Source: Pseudogemmobacter humi (GTDB lineage Bacteria > Pseudomonadota > Alphaproteobacteria > Rhodobacterales > Rhodobacteraceae). From it: 64,000 nt of DNA. Location: assembly GCF_900609055.1 (NCBI RefSeq), contig NZ_UXAW01000033.1, forward strand, positions 124,001-188,000, in the 5' to 3' direction. A program made the translations under genes and the position numbers. Shown here piece after piece: positions 36,400 through 46,054 of the stretch (within the stretch, counting starts at the first letter, position 1; each line of letters starts with the position of its first letter). The notes below the pieces were generated by a model. That model worked only from the letters and a program-made list of their open reading frames with translations. It had not been told where the DNA came from and ran no database searches.

Positions 36400-39300
36400 T
36401 TACTCGGCGGGCACCTTCTCGGCCGCGTCCGAGAGCGGATGCGACAGATGCGGCAGCATCTCTTTCGGGCAGACCTGAAGGAAGCGGCGCTTCTCAACCT
36501 CCCAGTCCGCCAGGATCTTCGCCGCCTTGCGCGAGCCGGTCTCGGCCTGGTGGCGCGCGACCATATCCCTGAGCTGCGCTTCCCAATGCGGATGGCTTAC
36601 CCCGCAGACCAGCAGGCTTTCCGGGTTGACCTGGGCGGCGGCGGTATTGTCCGGGTCGTAGATATAACCCATGCCGCCGGTCATCCCGGCGCCGAAATTC
36701 GCCCCCACCGGGCCGAGGATCACCGCGACGCCGCCGGTCATATATTCGCAACCGTTCGAGCCGCAGCCCTCGATCACCACTTTCGCGCCCGAGTTCCGCA
36801 CCGCGAAACGCTCGCCCGCGCGGCCCGCGGCGAACAGCCAGCCGTCGGTCGCGCCGTAAAGCACGGTGTTGCCGATGATCGTATTGTCTTCTGCCACCAG
36901 CGGCGAGGCCATATTCGGTCGCACCACGATGGTGCCGCCTGAAAGCCCCTTGCCGACGTAATCGTTCGCGTCGCCCGAAACCTCGATCTTCAGCCCGTTT
37001 ACCGCGAAGGCCCCCAGCGATTGCCCGGCATTGCCGGTCAGCTTCACCGTCAGGTGGTCGGGTTGCAGGCTGTTCCGCATCCCGAACTTGCGCACGATAT
37101 GCGACGAGGCGCGGGTGCCGATGGTGCGGCTGGTGTTCCTGACCGCGTAAGAAAGCTGCATCTTCTCGCCATCCTCGAAGAAGCGCGCGCCGTCCTTGAC
37201 GATTTCGGCGTCCAGCGTGTCGGGCACGGCATTGCGCGGCTTCGAGCGGTCATAGGTGATGCGGTTCGAGCCATCGACGGTGATCAGCAGCGGATTGAGG
37301 TCGAGATCGTCCAGATCCGCATGGCCGCGTGAGACCTGCACCAGCAGATCCGCCCGCCCGATCACCTCGTCCAGGCTGCGCGCGCCGATAGAGGCGAGGA
37401 TCTCGCGCACTTCCTGGGCGTAGAAGGTGATCAGGTTCACCACCTTGTCGGCGTTGCCGGTGAACTTCGCCCGCAAAGCCGGATCCTGGGTGCAGACGCC
37501 CACCGGGCAGGTGTTCGACTGGCATTGCCGCACCATGATGCAGCCCATGGCGATCAGCGCGGCGGTGCCGATGCCGAACTCTTCCGCGCCCATCATCGCC
37601 GCCATCACGATGTCGCGGCCGGTGCGCAGGCCGCCGTCGGTCCTCAGCGTCACCCGCTCGCGCAGGTTGTTCATCGCCAGCACCTGATGCGCTTCGGTCA
37701 GGCCCATCTCCCACGGCAGGCCCGCGTATTTGATCGAGGTGCCGGGCGAGGCGCCGGTGCCGCCGTTGTGGCCGGACACCAGGATGGTGTCGGCTTTCGC
37801 CTTGGCCACGCCCGCGGCGATGGTGCCGACTCCGCTCGCCGATACCAGCTTGACCGTCACCTTGCAGCGCGGGTTGATCTGTTTCAGATCGTAGATCAGC
37901 TGCGCCAGATCCTCGATCGAATAGATGTCGTGATGCGGCGGCGGGCTGATCAGCGTCACGCCTTTGGTCGAGTGCCGCAGCCGGGCGATCAGTTCGGTGA
38001 CTTTCATCCCCGGAAGCTGGCCGCCCTCGCCGGGTTTCGCGCCCTGGGCTACCTTGATCTCCAGCTCCTCGCAGGCGTTCAGATATTCCGCCGTCACCCC
38101 GAACCGGCCGGAAGCCACCTGCTTGATCTTGGCACAGGGGTTGTCGCCGTTGGGGAAGGGGTTCTGATGCGCCGGATCCTCGCCGCCCTCGCCGGAATCG
38201 GATTTCGCGCCGATCCGGTTCATGGCGATGTTCAGCGTCATATGCGCCTCGGGCGACAGCGCGCCGAGCGACATGCCGGGCGTCACGAACCGCTTGCGGA
38301 TCGAGGTGATCGACTCGACTTCCTCAATCGCCACCGGCTTCGCCAGCGGCTTGATGTCCAGGAGATCGCGCAGATGGATCGGCGGATTGGCCCGCATCGC
38401 CGCGGAATACTGCTTCCACAGATCATAGCTTGCCCGGTCGCAGGCGGCTTGCAGCATGTGCATGGTTTGCGCTTCCCAGGCGTGTTTCTCGCCCGAGCGC
38501 CGCGCCTTGTAGAAGCCGCCGATGGGCAGGACATCGGCGCCGCCGAGCCAGCCGCGGGCGTGGACCTCTTCGATCTTGCGCTCGATCCCGTGCAGGCCGA
38601 TGCCCGAGATGCGGCTCTGCATTCCCGGGAAATATTCCGCCACCATGGCGCGCGACAGCCCCACGGCCTCGAAATTAAGCCCGCCGCGATAGGACGAGAC
38701 GACCGAGATTCCCATCTTGGCCATGATCTTCAACAGCCCCGCGTCGATGGCCTCGCGGTAGCGGCGCATCGCGTCGAGCAGGCTGCCTTCCAGCAGGCCC
38801 CGCCCGATGCGGTCGGCGATGCTGTCCTGAGCGAGATAGGGGTTCACCGTGGTCGCGCCGCAGCCGATCAGCACCGCGAAATAATGCGGGTCGATGCACT
38901 CGGCCGAGCGCACGTTGATCGAGCAGAAGGTCCGCAGCCCTTTGCTGGTCAGCCAGCTGTGCACGGCGCTGGTGGCGAGGATCATCGGCATCCCCACCTT
39001 GTCCTGGCCCTGATGTTCGTCGGTCAGCACCAGTTGCCCCGCGCCCGAGCGCACGGCGTCCTCGGCCTCGGCCCGGATGCGTTCCAGCGCGCCTTGCAGA
39101 TCGTCGAGCGACGGCCCCACCGGGAAGGTGCAGTCGATGAAACCCACCTGGTCGCCGAACTGCTTCACCATGGCGTCGAATTCGGCATTGGCGACGAAGG
39201 GGCTTTCCAGCACCAGGATCTCGGTCTGGCTGGAGTTCTCGTCCAGCACGTTCCTGAGGTTCCCGAAGCGGGTTTTCAGGCTCATCACCCTTCCCTCGCG

Positions 39301-40938
39301 AAGCGAGTCGATGGGCGGGTTGGTCACCTGGCTGAAGTTCTGGCGGAAGTAATGCGACAGCGGCCGGTAGACCGACGAGAGCACCGCGGGCGGCGTGTCG
39401 TCGCCCATCGAGGCGATCATTTCCTTGCCGTCCTCGGCCATCGGGGCCAGCACCTGCTCCAGTTCCTCGATCGTATAGCCGGCGGCGATCTGGCGCTTGC
39501 GCAGCTCTGCGCCCTGGAACATCGCGGTTTCGGGCAGCAGGTCCAGATCGGGCGAGAGGTTGACGATCTTGCCCACCCATTCGCCATAGGGCTGGGCGGC
39601 GGCCAGTTTGTTCTTGATCTGGGTGTCGTGATAGAGCCTGCCCTCGGCCATATCGACGGCGATCATCTGCCCCGGGCCAAGCGCGCCCTTCTCGCGGATG
39701 GTCATCTCGTCGACCGGCACCATCCCGGCCTCAGACCCCGCGATCAGAAGACCGTCGCCGGTGATCACGTAGCGCATGGGCCGCAGCCCGTTGCGGTCCA
39801 GCCCGCCGCAGACCCAGCGACCGTCGGTCATCGCCAGCGCCGCCGGGCCGTCCCAGGGCTCGATCACCGAATTGCAGTAGGAATACATGTCGGCCCAGGC
39901 CTGGGGCATGGTGTCGGTCTGTTTCGACCAGGCCTCGGGGACCAGCATGGTCTTGGCCATCGGCGCCGAGCGGCCCGAGCGCACCATCACCTCGAACACC
40001 GCATCCAGCGCGCCGCTGTCCGAGGTGCCGCCGGGGATGATCGGCTTGATGTCCTCGGCCATGTCGCCGAAGGCAGAGGAGGCCATGCGGATCTCATGGC
40101 TCTTCATCCAGTTGACGTTGCCTTTCAGCGTGTTGATCTCGCCGTTATGCGCGAGCATGCGGAACGGCTGCGCCAGCCACCATTGCGGGAAGGTGTTGGT
40201 GGAATAGCGCTGGTGATAGATGGCGAAGGCGGATTCAAACCGCTCGTCCTGGAGGTCGGGGTAGAAGACCGAGACCTGTTCGGCCAGCATCATCCCCTTG
40301 TAGATCACCGACCGGCAGGACAGCGAGCACAGGTAGCAGCCGTAGATCCCGGCGGCGGTGACAGCCTTCTCGATGCGGCGGCGGATGATGTAGAGTTCGC
40401 GCTCGAACTGTTCGCGGTCGATGTCCTTGTCGCAGCGGATCAGGATCTGCTCGATCTCGGGGCGGGTGGCATTGGCCTTCTCGCCCAGCACCGACACGTC
40501 CACCGGCACATGGCGCCAGCCGTAGATGTAATGCCCCATCCGCAGGACTTCGGTTTCCACGATGGTCCGGCAGCGCTCCTGCGCGGCGAAATCGGTGCGC
40601 GGCAGAAAGACCTGGCCGACGGCGATCCATTTCTTCGGATCGGGCTCGTGCCCGGTGCGGCGCACCACGTCGTAGAAGAACTGCACCGGGATCTGCACAT
40701 GGATCCCCGCGCCGTCGCCGGTCTTGCCGTCGGCATCGACCGCGCCGCGGTGCCAGATCGCCTTCAGCGCGTCGATCCCGGCCTGAACCACCTTGCGCGA
40801 GGGTTTGCCGGACAAGGATACGACCAGCCCGACGCCGCAGGAGGAATGCTCGTCTTCCTCGCGGTAAAGCCCGTGCGTGTTCAGGAACGCGCGCTTTTCC
40901 TCTTCGGCTTTCACCCAGGCTTCATCGTATTTCGTCAT
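36400..40938 (-). CDS. gltB: Glutamate synthase [NADPH] large subunit
   Basis: Converts glutamine and 2-oxoglutarate to two glutamates in ammonium assimilation. 1512 residues: N-terminal glutamine amidotransferase with the processed cysteine in SSCGVGLVVSLSG near residue 34; central domain; FMN-binding synthase domain with ITLISPPPHHDIYSIEDLAQL and VSGHNGGTGASP; 3Fe-4S cysteines in CIMVRQCQSNTCPVGVCTQ; C-terminal beta-helix (GSNGCEYMTGG). GGGAG is 8 bases before the ATG, 3 bases after the GFA-gene stop. The small subunit gltD is upstream but separated by two other genes. Confidence 0.98.
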   Translation of the reverse strand: MTKYDEAWVKAEEEKRAFLNTHGLYREEDEHSSCGVGLVVSLSGKPSRKVVQAGIDALKAIWHRGAVDADGKTGDGAGIHVQIPVQFFYDVVRRTGHEPDPKKWIAVGQVFLPRTDFAAQERCRTIVETEVLRMGHYIYGWRHVPVDVSVLGEKANATRPEIEQILIRCDKDIDREQFERELYIIRRRIEKAVTAAGIYGCYLCSLSCRSVIYKGMMLAEQVSVFYPDLQDERFESAFAIYHQRYSTNTFPQWWLAQPFRMLAHNGEINTLKGNVNWMKSHEIRMASSAFGDMAEDIKPIIPGGTSDSGALDAVFEVMVRSGRSAPMAKTMLVPEAWSKQTDTMPQAWADMYSYCNSVIEPWDGPAALAMTDGRWVCGGLDRNGLRPMRYVITGDGLLIAGSEAGMVPVDEMTIREKGALGPGQMIAVDMAEGRLYHDTQIKNKLAAAQPYGEWVGKIVNLSPDLDLLPETAMFQGAELRKRQIAAGYTIEELEQVLAPMAEDGKEMIASMGDDTPPAVLSSVYRPLSHYFRQNFSQVTNPPIDSLREGRVMSLKTRFGNLRNVLDENSSQTEILVLESPFVANAEFDAMVKQFGDQVGFIDCTFPVGPSLDDLQGALERIRAEAEDAVRSGAGQLVLTDEHQGQDKVGMPMILATSAVHSWLTSKGLRTFCSINVRSAECIDPHYFAVLIGCGATTVNPYLAQDSIADRIGRGLLEGSLLDAMRRYREAIDAGLLKIMAKMGISVVSSYRGGLNFEAVGLSRAMVAEYFPGMQSRISGIGLHGIERKIEEVHARGWLGGADVLPIGGFYKARRSGEKHAWEAQTMHMLQAACDRASYDLWKQYSAAMRANPPIHLRDLLDIKPLAKPVAIEEVESITSIRKRFVTPGMSLGALSPEAHMTLNIAMNRIGAKSDSGEGGEDPAHQNPFPNGDNPCAKIKQVASGRFGVTAEYLNACEELEIKVAQGAKPGEGGQLPGMKVTELIARLRHSTKGVTLISPPPHHDIYSIEDLAQLIYDLKQINPRCKVTVKLVSASGVGTIAAGVAKAKADTILVSGHNGGTGASPGTSIKYAGLPWEMGLTEAHQVLAMNNLRERVTLRTDGGLRTGRDIVMAAMMGAEEFGIGTAALIAMGCIMVRQCQSNTCPVGVCTQDPALRAKFTGNADKVVNLITFYAQEVREILASIGARSLDEVIGRADLLVQVSRGHADLDDLDLNPLLITVDGSNRITYDRSKPRNAVPDTLDAEIVKDGARFFEDGEKMQLSYAVRNTSRTIGTRASSHIVRKFGMRNSLQPDHLTVKLTGNAGQSLGAFAVNGLKIEVSGDANDYVGKGLSGGTIVVRPNMASPLVAEDNTIIGNTVLYGATDGWLFAAGRAGERFAVRNSGAKVVIEGCGSNGCEYMTGGVAVILGPVGANFGAGMTGGMGYIYDPDNTAAAQVNPESLLVCGVSHPHWEAQLRDMVARHQAETGSRKAAKILADWEVEKRRFLQVCPKEMLPHLSHPLSDAAEKVPAE

Positions 40939-40941
40939 GGC

Positions 40942-41391
40942 TCACTCCCTGGGGCTGGCGTCTTGCGGTTCGGCGGAAACCGAGGCGAGGAAATCGGCTT
41001 CGGTCATCTTCACGGTCTCGCCGGCAAAGGCGAAGGCATCGGGCTTGCGGTCGATGAACATCTCGGTTTCCAGCACCATGCCGGACAGATCGTCCATCAG
41101 CCCGGCGGCGATGAAATGGCTGTGCTCCTGATCCGGAATGGTCAGGTGATACCACAGCGTCGAGCCGCAGATGCGGCAGAAGCAGCGCTCGGCCCAGTCC
41201 GACGAGGTATAGCAGGCGACGCTCTCCTGGCCTTCGATGGTCAGGTTAGCCCCGGCCACGCCGAAGCCGACGAAGCTGAGCCCCGACCAGCGGCGGCAGG
41301 TGCCGCAATGGCAGGCGTGCAGGCCGTGGCCGGTATCCTGGACGGTGATCCGCACCGCGCCGCAAAGGCAATGTCCGGTTTTAGTCGCCAT
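40942..41391 (-). CDS. GFA-family (DUF636) zinc-binding protein
   Basis: 149 residues; the Cys-rich GFA fold is recognisable: GHCLCGAVRITV, CHCGTCRRWSG and FCRICGST. The family was named for glutathione-dependent formaldehyde activation, though many members have other or unknown roles. It starts 11 bases inside the end of the preceding exported-protein gene and ends 3 bases before gltB, so it is part of the gltD-to-gltB transcription unit. Confidence 0.87.
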   Translation of the reverse strand: MATKTGHCLCGAVRITVQDTGHGLHACHCGTCRRWSGLSFVGFGVAGANLTIEGQESVACYTSSDWAERCFCRICGSTLWYHLTIPDQEHSHFIAAGLMDDLSGMVLETEMFIDRKPDAFAFAGETVKMTEADFLASVSAEPQDASPRE

Positions 41392-42121
41392 AGCGGGCCC
41401 TCCACAGCCGTTCGCGCGCGGGATCGGCGGCCGGATCGACCGGCGCGCGGGTCATCAGCGGATCGCAGTCGAACAAGGGGCGGGTCGAGGCGAAGCCCGG
41501 CTCGCCCGGGAAGATGAAATCCAGCGGGCTGCCGTCGATCGGCAGCCACTGGCCATCGCCCAGATCGGTCTGGCCCGGCCCGGCGAAGAACAGCCGCATC
41601 TCGCGGCTGATGTATTCGTTGCCGCGCCCGGCGCGGATCGCGGTGCCGGAACCGTCGGTCTCGGTCGCCTCGTATTCGGTTTCTTCCAGCAGAACGCCGC
41701 CGATGGTGACAGTCCGCCCGGTCAGCCGGTCGAAGCCCTTGACGAGGGTGTCCACCCCGTTGTCGCGCGACAGGCTGAACTCGAACGTGTCGATCCCGGT
41801 TTCGATCAGTTCGGAGAACGAGGCCGGATCGGGCCGGTCGGCGTCCAGGGTCTGGCGCACCGGCGGGTTCGTCTCCAGGCTCTCGACCCATTCCGTCTCG
41901 CGGTTGATGCGCGAGCGGAAGAACAGCCCCTCCTGGTCGAAATCGGCCCGCCACTGATCGCCCTCGGGGTCCGCGGCGCAGCGGTAGTGGTTCGACACCC
42001 GGCAGCCCTTGGCCTGGACGGTCATGAATATCTCGCAGCCTTCGGGCGCGGTCCAGGTGCGGGCAAGCGCCGGGGCGGGCAGCAGGGCGGCAAGCGCGAG
42101 GAAAGAAAGAACGGATTTCAT
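41381..42121 (-). CDS. Exported protein of unknown function in the glt operon
   Basis: 246 residues with a signal peptide (MKSVLSFLALAALLPAPALA). The mature part has three Cys and a core rich in beta strands (SFSELIETGIDTFEFSLSR, the region GRTVTIGGVLLEETEYEATE). I do not recognise the family and see no catalytic motif. AGAAGG lies 11 bases upstream. It overlaps the GFA gene by 11 bases, and a 158-base gap with a GGGGAAGG/CCTTCCCC hairpin separates it from gltD. Confidence 0.7.
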   Translation of the reverse strand: MKSVLSFLALAALLPAPALARTWTAPEGCEIFMTVQAKGCRVSNHYRCAADPEGDQWRADFDQEGLFFRSRINRETEWVESLETNPPVRQTLDADRPDPASFSELIETGIDTFEFSLSRDNGVDTLVKGFDRLTGRTVTIGGVLLEETEYEATETDGSGTAIRAGRGNEYISREMRLFFAGPGQTDLGDGQWLPIDGSPLDFIFPGEPGFASTRPLFDCDPLMTRAPVDPAADPARERLWRARYGD

Positions 42122-42279
42122 ACCGGAACAACCTTCTGGTGACGGATCGGACGGGCCGAGCCTAACCCATGGCCGGCCGCATCCGTGTTCACTTCCTTGC
42201 CGGGAAGGGTATTCCCGCCCATCGGGCCGCGGGGGCAGGGGAAGGCGAGGCGCTGCCACGGGAGCCATCCTTCCCCGGA

Positions 42280-43719
42280 TTATTCCGCCGCCACCGCGCC
42301 GGCGGTCTGCGCCAGATACGACAGGATCGAATCCGCCGCCTCGCGCCCGTCGCGGATCGCCCAGACCACGAGGCTGGCGCCCCGCACGATATCGCCCGCG
42401 GCATAGACGCCTGGCAGGCTGGTCGCGTGGCTGCGGAAATCGGCCTTGATCGTGCCCCAGCGGGTGACCGCCAGTTCCGGCACGCCCCAGAGCACCGGCA
42501 GATCCTCGGGCTCGAAGCCGAGCGCCTGCACCACCAGATCGGCGGGCTCCAGGTAATCGGCGCCCTCGATCACCTCGGGCGCCTGCCGCCCCGAGGCATC
42601 GGGCGGGCCGAGGCGCATCTTCTGGACCATCACGCCCTCGACCACCGTGCCGCCGCTGAAGCCCCTGGGCGCGGCGAGCCAGACGAATTCGACGCCCTCT
42701 TCCTCGGCGTTCTGCACCTCGCGCTGGCTGCCCGGCATATTGGCGCGGTCGCGGCGGTAGAGGCATTTGACCGAGGCCGCGCCCTGACGGATCGCGGTGC
42801 GCACGCAGTCCATCGCGGTATCGCCGCCGCCGATCACGACGACGCGCTTGCCCTCGGCGTTCAGCGTGCCGTCCTGGTATTCCGCCACCGCATCGCCGAA
42901 GGAGAGCCGGTTCGAGACGGTCAGATAATCAAGCGCCTTCACGATCCCCGTGGCGCCCGAGCCCGGGGCCTCGATCTCGCGGATCTTGTAGACGCCGGTG
43001 GCGATCAGCACCGCATCGTGGCGCGCGCGGATCTCCGCGAAGGACAGATCCTGGCCCACGGCGCAGTTCATCACGAAGCTGACGCCCGCGGCCTCAAGCT
43101 GTTCGATCCGCCGCATGACCACCGGCTTCTCCAGCTTGAAGCCGGGGATGCCGTAGGTCAGCAGCCCGCCTGCGCGGTCGTAACGGTCGTAGACGGTGAC
43201 CTGCACGCCAGCGCGGCGCAGCCGGTCGGCTGCCGCCAGCCCGCCGGGGCCGGCGCCGATGATGCCGACGCTTTCCGCGCGCTCGAACGCCGGGCGGCCG
43301 GGCTGGACCCAGCCTTCCTCCCAGGCGGTGTCGGTGATGTATTTCTCGACCGAGCCGATGGTGACGGTGCCGTGGCCCGATTGCTCGATCACGCAATTCC
43401 CTTCGCAGAGCCGGTCCTGCGGGCAGATGCGGCCGCAGATCTCGGGGAAGGTATTGGTGGCCTGGCTGATCTCGTATGCCTCCTGCAACCGGCCCTCGGC
43501 GGTCAGGCGCAGCCAGTCGGGGATGTTGTTGTGCAGGGGGCAATGCGACTGGCAATAGGGTACGCCGCACTGGCTGCACCGGCTGGCCTGTTCGGCGGCC
43601 TTCTGGGCGGCGAACTCGCGGTAGATCTCGTCGAAATCCTGCCTGCGGTCGGAGGCGTCACGCTTCTCGGGCATCTCTTTGCCCAGGGTGACGAATTTCA
43701 GCATCTTTTGCGTGGCCAT
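42280..43719 (-). CDS. gltD: Glutamate synthase [NADPH] small subunit
   Basis: Flavoprotein that passes NADPH electrons to GltB. 479 residues: N-terminal Fe-S cysteines in RCSQCGVPYCQSHCP and RICPQDRLCEGNC, FAD-binding VGIIGAGPGGLAAADRL near residue 150, NADPH-binding VVVIGGGDTAMDCVRTA near residue 289, and the C-terminal second FAD motif GVYAAGDIVRGASLVVWAI. The upstream region carries repeats that may be regulatory. Co-oriented with gltB. Confidence 0.97.
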   Translation of the reverse strand: MATQKMLKFVTLGKEMPEKRDASDRRQDFDEIYREFAAQKAAEQASRCSQCGVPYCQSHCPLHNNIPDWLRLTAEGRLQEAYEISQATNTFPEICGRICPQDRLCEGNCVIEQSGHGTVTIGSVEKYITDTAWEEGWVQPGRPAFERAESVGIIGAGPGGLAAADRLRRAGVQVTVYDRYDRAGGLLTYGIPGFKLEKPVVMRRIEQLEAAGVSFVMNCAVGQDLSFAEIRARHDAVLIATGVYKIREIEAPGSGATGIVKALDYLTVSNRLSFGDAVAEYQDGTLNAEGKRVVVIGGGDTAMDCVRTAIRQGAASVKCLYRRDRANMPGSQREVQNAEEEGVEFVWLAAPRGFSGGTVVEGVMVQKMRLGPPDASGRQAPEVIEGADYLEPADLVVQALGFEPEDLPVLWGVPELAVTRWGTIKADFRSHATSLPGVYAAGDIVRGASLVVWAIRDGREAADSILSYLAQTAGAVAAE

Positions 43720-43783
43720 GGCTGCGCAGCCCCTTCCGATTTGCGGCTGCGCTTTTCCTATCGCCCTGCGCGACGGAATAAAA

Positions 43784-43870
43784 GTCAGTATGGTTTACCT
43801 ATATGCGGATTTTTGGCGTGACGGGATCAAAAATCTGCGCGCATACCTGCACAATAGGTCAGTATAGTTT
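43784..43870 (-). promoter_or_regulatory. gltD upstream region with direct and inverted repeats
   Basis: A 13-base direct repeat GTCAGTATRGTTT occurs at 43784-43796 and 43858-43870, starts 74 bases apart (about seven helical turns). Between them lies a perfect 8-base inverted repeat, GATTTTTG (43808-43815) and CAAAAATC (43828-43835), with further partial pairing outside (TATGCG and CGCATA). The likely role is binding of a nitrogen-type regulator at the gltD promoter; the factor is unknown. On the plus strand the region also lies beyond the uppP end. Confidence 0.5.
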
Positions 43871-43880
43871 CCAGACGTGC

Positions 43881-44684
43881 TCATGAAACCAGCAGCAACC
43901 CCACCAGGGCAGCCGAGCCGACGATGATTCGCCACCAGCCGAACACCGCGTAGCCGTGCCTGCCGACATAGTTCAGCACCCACCGCACCACGAAAATCGC
44001 GGTCACGAAGGCCACCGCGAAGCCGACGGCGATGTCGGACACCGCGCTGAAGTCCAGCACCTCGCGGTTCTTCCACAGATCGTAAGCCACCGCCGCGCCC
44101 ATGGTCGGCATCGACAGCAGGAACGAGAACTCTGCCGCCGCCCGCTTTTCGACCCCCATCAGAAGGGCGCCGACGATGGTTGCGCCCGAGCGCGACACCC
44201 CCGGCACCATGGCAAGGCATTGGCACAGGCCGATCGCCAGCGATTTGCCGAAGGGAAGCGCCAGCGCGTCGGTGTGTTTCGGCTGTTTCGGCGCGATCCG
44301 GTCCACCGCCAGCAGCACGAAACCGCCGAGGATCAGCATCACCGCGATCAGAACCGGGGTCTCGAACAACACTTCCTTGATGAATTTGTGCAGCAGAAGC
44401 CCGATCCCCACCGCCGGCAGGAAGGCCAGCAGGATCGAGACGATGGCACGCCGCGCCCCATCGTCGTGCCGTGCCGCGAGGAACAGTTGCGTCAGCTTCG
44501 CGGCATAGACCGAGAACAGGGCCATGATCGCGCCAAGCTGAATCACCACCTCGAAGGTGTTGCCCGCCGAATGGAAGCCGAGGAAATGCCCCGCCAGCAG
44601 CAGGTGGCCGGTGGAAGAGACCGGAATGAACTCGGTCAGCCCTTCCAGAAGACCCAGAAAGGTTGCGGTCAGCAGATTGTCCAA
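43881..44684 (-). CDS. uppP: Undecaprenyl-diphosphate phosphatase (UppP/BacA)
   Basis: Inner-membrane enzyme that recycles the lipid carrier for peptidoglycan and confers bacitracin tolerance. It is 267 residues with seven to eight hydrophobic segments. Both catalytic motifs are present: [20 protein letters not shown] near the N-terminus and [18 protein letters not shown] later. The start is TTG at 44684 (Leu-Asp-Asn-Leu-Leu), 5 bases past the stop of the preceding gene; no ATG or GTG fits. Co-transcribed with the NDUFA9-like gene. Confidence 0.92.
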   Translation of the reverse strand: MDNLLTATFLGLLEGLTEFIPVSSTGHLLLAGHFLGFHSAGNTFEVVIQLGAIMALFSVYAAKLTQLFLAARHDDGARRAIVSILLAFLPAVGIGLLLHKFIKEVLFETPVLIAVMLILGGFVLLAVDRIAPKQPKHTDALALPFGKSLAIGLCQCLAMVPGVSRSGATIVGALLMGVEKRAAAEFSFLLSMPTMGAAVAYDLWKNREVLDFSAVSDIAVGFAVAFVTAIFVVRWVLNYVGRHGYAVFGWWRIIVGSAALVGLLLVS

Positions 44685-44689
44685 AGCTC

Positions 44690-45676
44690 TTACGCCTTTT
44701 TCAGATTCTTCGCCGAATCCTTGATCGCGGCGAACTGGCCCGAGGGGCGGAAGCGCCACAGGTAGTCGGGCAGCACCGCCTCGGGTGCGACGGGGGTGAT
44801 GCCGAGATCGGCGAATCCCTTCGCGCCTTCGCCGGCCACGTTGTCGCGCCGCAGCATCTTCAGCTGGTCGCGGGTGATCACGTTGTTGCTGATCAGCCCG
44901 AAACTGACCGCCTCGGCCATGTCCAGCCCGAAGGCGAGCGGGGCCATCAGCGCCGACGGCAGATTAAGCACCAGACGGCGGCGGCGGATCACCGGCATCA
45001 TCCGCTTCAGAAGCTCGGCAAGCGTCGCGGTTTCCGGCCCGCCCAGTTCGTAGATCCCGGGCGCGGCCTCGCCGGTGACGGCCTTCACCGCCGCCAGCGC
45101 CACGTCGTCGACATGCACCGGCTGGAACCGGCATTTGCCGCCCGCGAGCGGAAGGACCGGCATGAACTGCGCCATTCCGGCGAATTTGTTGAAGAACCTG
45201 TCCTCGGTGCCGAAGATAACCGAGGGGCGCAGGATCACCGCCGCGGGGAAGGCCTCCAGCACCGCTTTTTCGCCCGCGGCTTTCGAGCGGGCATAGAGCG
45301 ACGGCCCCTCCGCATCGGCGCCGAGCGCCGAGATATGCACGAGTTGCGCCACGCCTTCGGCTGCCGCGGCACGGGCGATGTGGTCTGCGCCCTGGACATG
45401 GACCGAGTCGAAATTGTTGCGCCCGCCCTTGCGGAAGGTGCCGACGCAGTTGACCACCGCATCCGCCCCGGCCATCGCGCGGCGCACGCTGGCCTCGTTG
45501 CGGATGTTGCACAGCACGGGCTCGACCTGGCCCGGCACGCCGTAGGGCCTGACGAACAGGGCCTCGTTCGGGCGGCGGACGGCTATGCGGACGCGCCACC
45601 CCAGCCGGGCGAGGCGCCGCGCGACGTAGCGGCCGACAAAGCCCGAACCGCCGTAGATGGTGACCAGCTTGCTCAT
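44690..45676 (-). CDS. NAD(P)-binding protein, complex I NDUFA9-like
   Basis: 328 residues of the atypical SDR (a5) group. It starts [22 protein letters not shown] with the Gly-X-Gly-X2-Gly loop, followed by the NDUFA9-like [23 protein letters not shown] and [19 protein letters not shown]. In alphaproteobacteria close homologues are found near respiratory or envelope genes; the role is not proven. GGGAG lies 8 bases before the ATG. Confidence 0.85.
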   Translation of the reverse strand: MSKLVTIYGGSGFVGRYVARRLARLGWRVRIAVRRPNEALFVRPYGVPGQVEPVLCNIRNEASVRRAMAGADAVVNCVGTFRKGGRNNFDSVHVQGADHIARAAAAEGVAQLVHISALGADAEGPSLYARSKAAGEKAVLEAFPAAVILRPSVIFGTEDRFFNKFAGMAQFMPVLPLAGGKCRFQPVHVDDVALAAVKAVTGEAAPGIYELGGPETATLAELLKRMMPVIRRRRLVLNLPSALMAPLAFGLDMAEAVSFGLISNNVITRDQLKMLRRDNVAGEGAKGFADLGITPVAPEAVLPDYLWRFRPSGQFAAIKDSAKNLKKA

Positions 45677-45822
45677 GCGGAATGCTCCCGTGCGGGCCTG
45701 ATATGCTTCCCTTTGTTCCATAGCCCCGGCGCTTCCGGCCAGCAAGACCAAAGCCCGCACTGCCCCGGGGACGGGGTGTCGCGGCGGCTGGCATGGTGTC
45801 TGAATTTTCTCTGCGGGCCGTG

Positions 45823-45849
45823 TTGACAACCCCCTGACGCCCCTATACA
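45823..45849 (+). promoter_or_regulatory. tRNA-Leu promoter
   Basis: TTGACA (45823-45828) and TATACA (45844-45849). The 15-base spacer is short, or 16 if the -35 is read as GTTGAC; the near-perfect hexamers 18 bases before the tRNA make it likely. Confidence 0.6.
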
Positions 45850-45866
45850 TCGCGGCTCACGACATC

Positions 45867-45951
45867 GCCCAGATGGCGGAATTGGTAGACGCGCTGGTTT
45901 CAGGTACCAGTGCCGCAAGGCGTGGAGGTTCGAGTCCTCTTCTGGGCACCA
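45867..45951 (+). tRNA. tRNA-Leu (anticodon CAG)
   Basis: Class II tRNA of 85 bases including encoded CCA. Acceptor arms GCCCAGA (45867-45873) and TCTGGGC (45941-45947) pair perfectly, followed by ACCA. The anticodon stem CTGGT/ACCAG encloses TTCAGGT, with CAG at 45901-45903 reading CUG leucine codons. The variable arm and the T-arm (GGTTCGAGTCC) are present. Confidence 0.97.
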
Positions 45952-45981
45952 ATAACTACCCGTAAGCTGTTGTTTTACTGG

Positions 45982-46016
45982 AAAGCTCCCACCTGAGGGA
46001 GCTTTTTCCTTTTTTA
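45982..46016 (+). terminator. tRNA-Leu terminator
   Basis: AAAGCTCCC (45982-45990) and GGGAGCTTT (45997-46005) around a 6-base loop, continuing TTCCTTTTTT. Strong intrinsic terminator. Confidence 0.93.
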
Positions 46017-46054
46017 ATACCAGCCAATGTTCAAGTGGCTGACAATCACCCGAT

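Noticed and set aside
37525-41517. 1330-codon plus-strand frame opposite gltB
   Set aside because: Antisense shadow of gltB caused by high GC; His/Arg/Gln-rich with no recognisable domain. The same reasoning removes other long opposite-strand frames, such as 575-1807 and 7796-10159.
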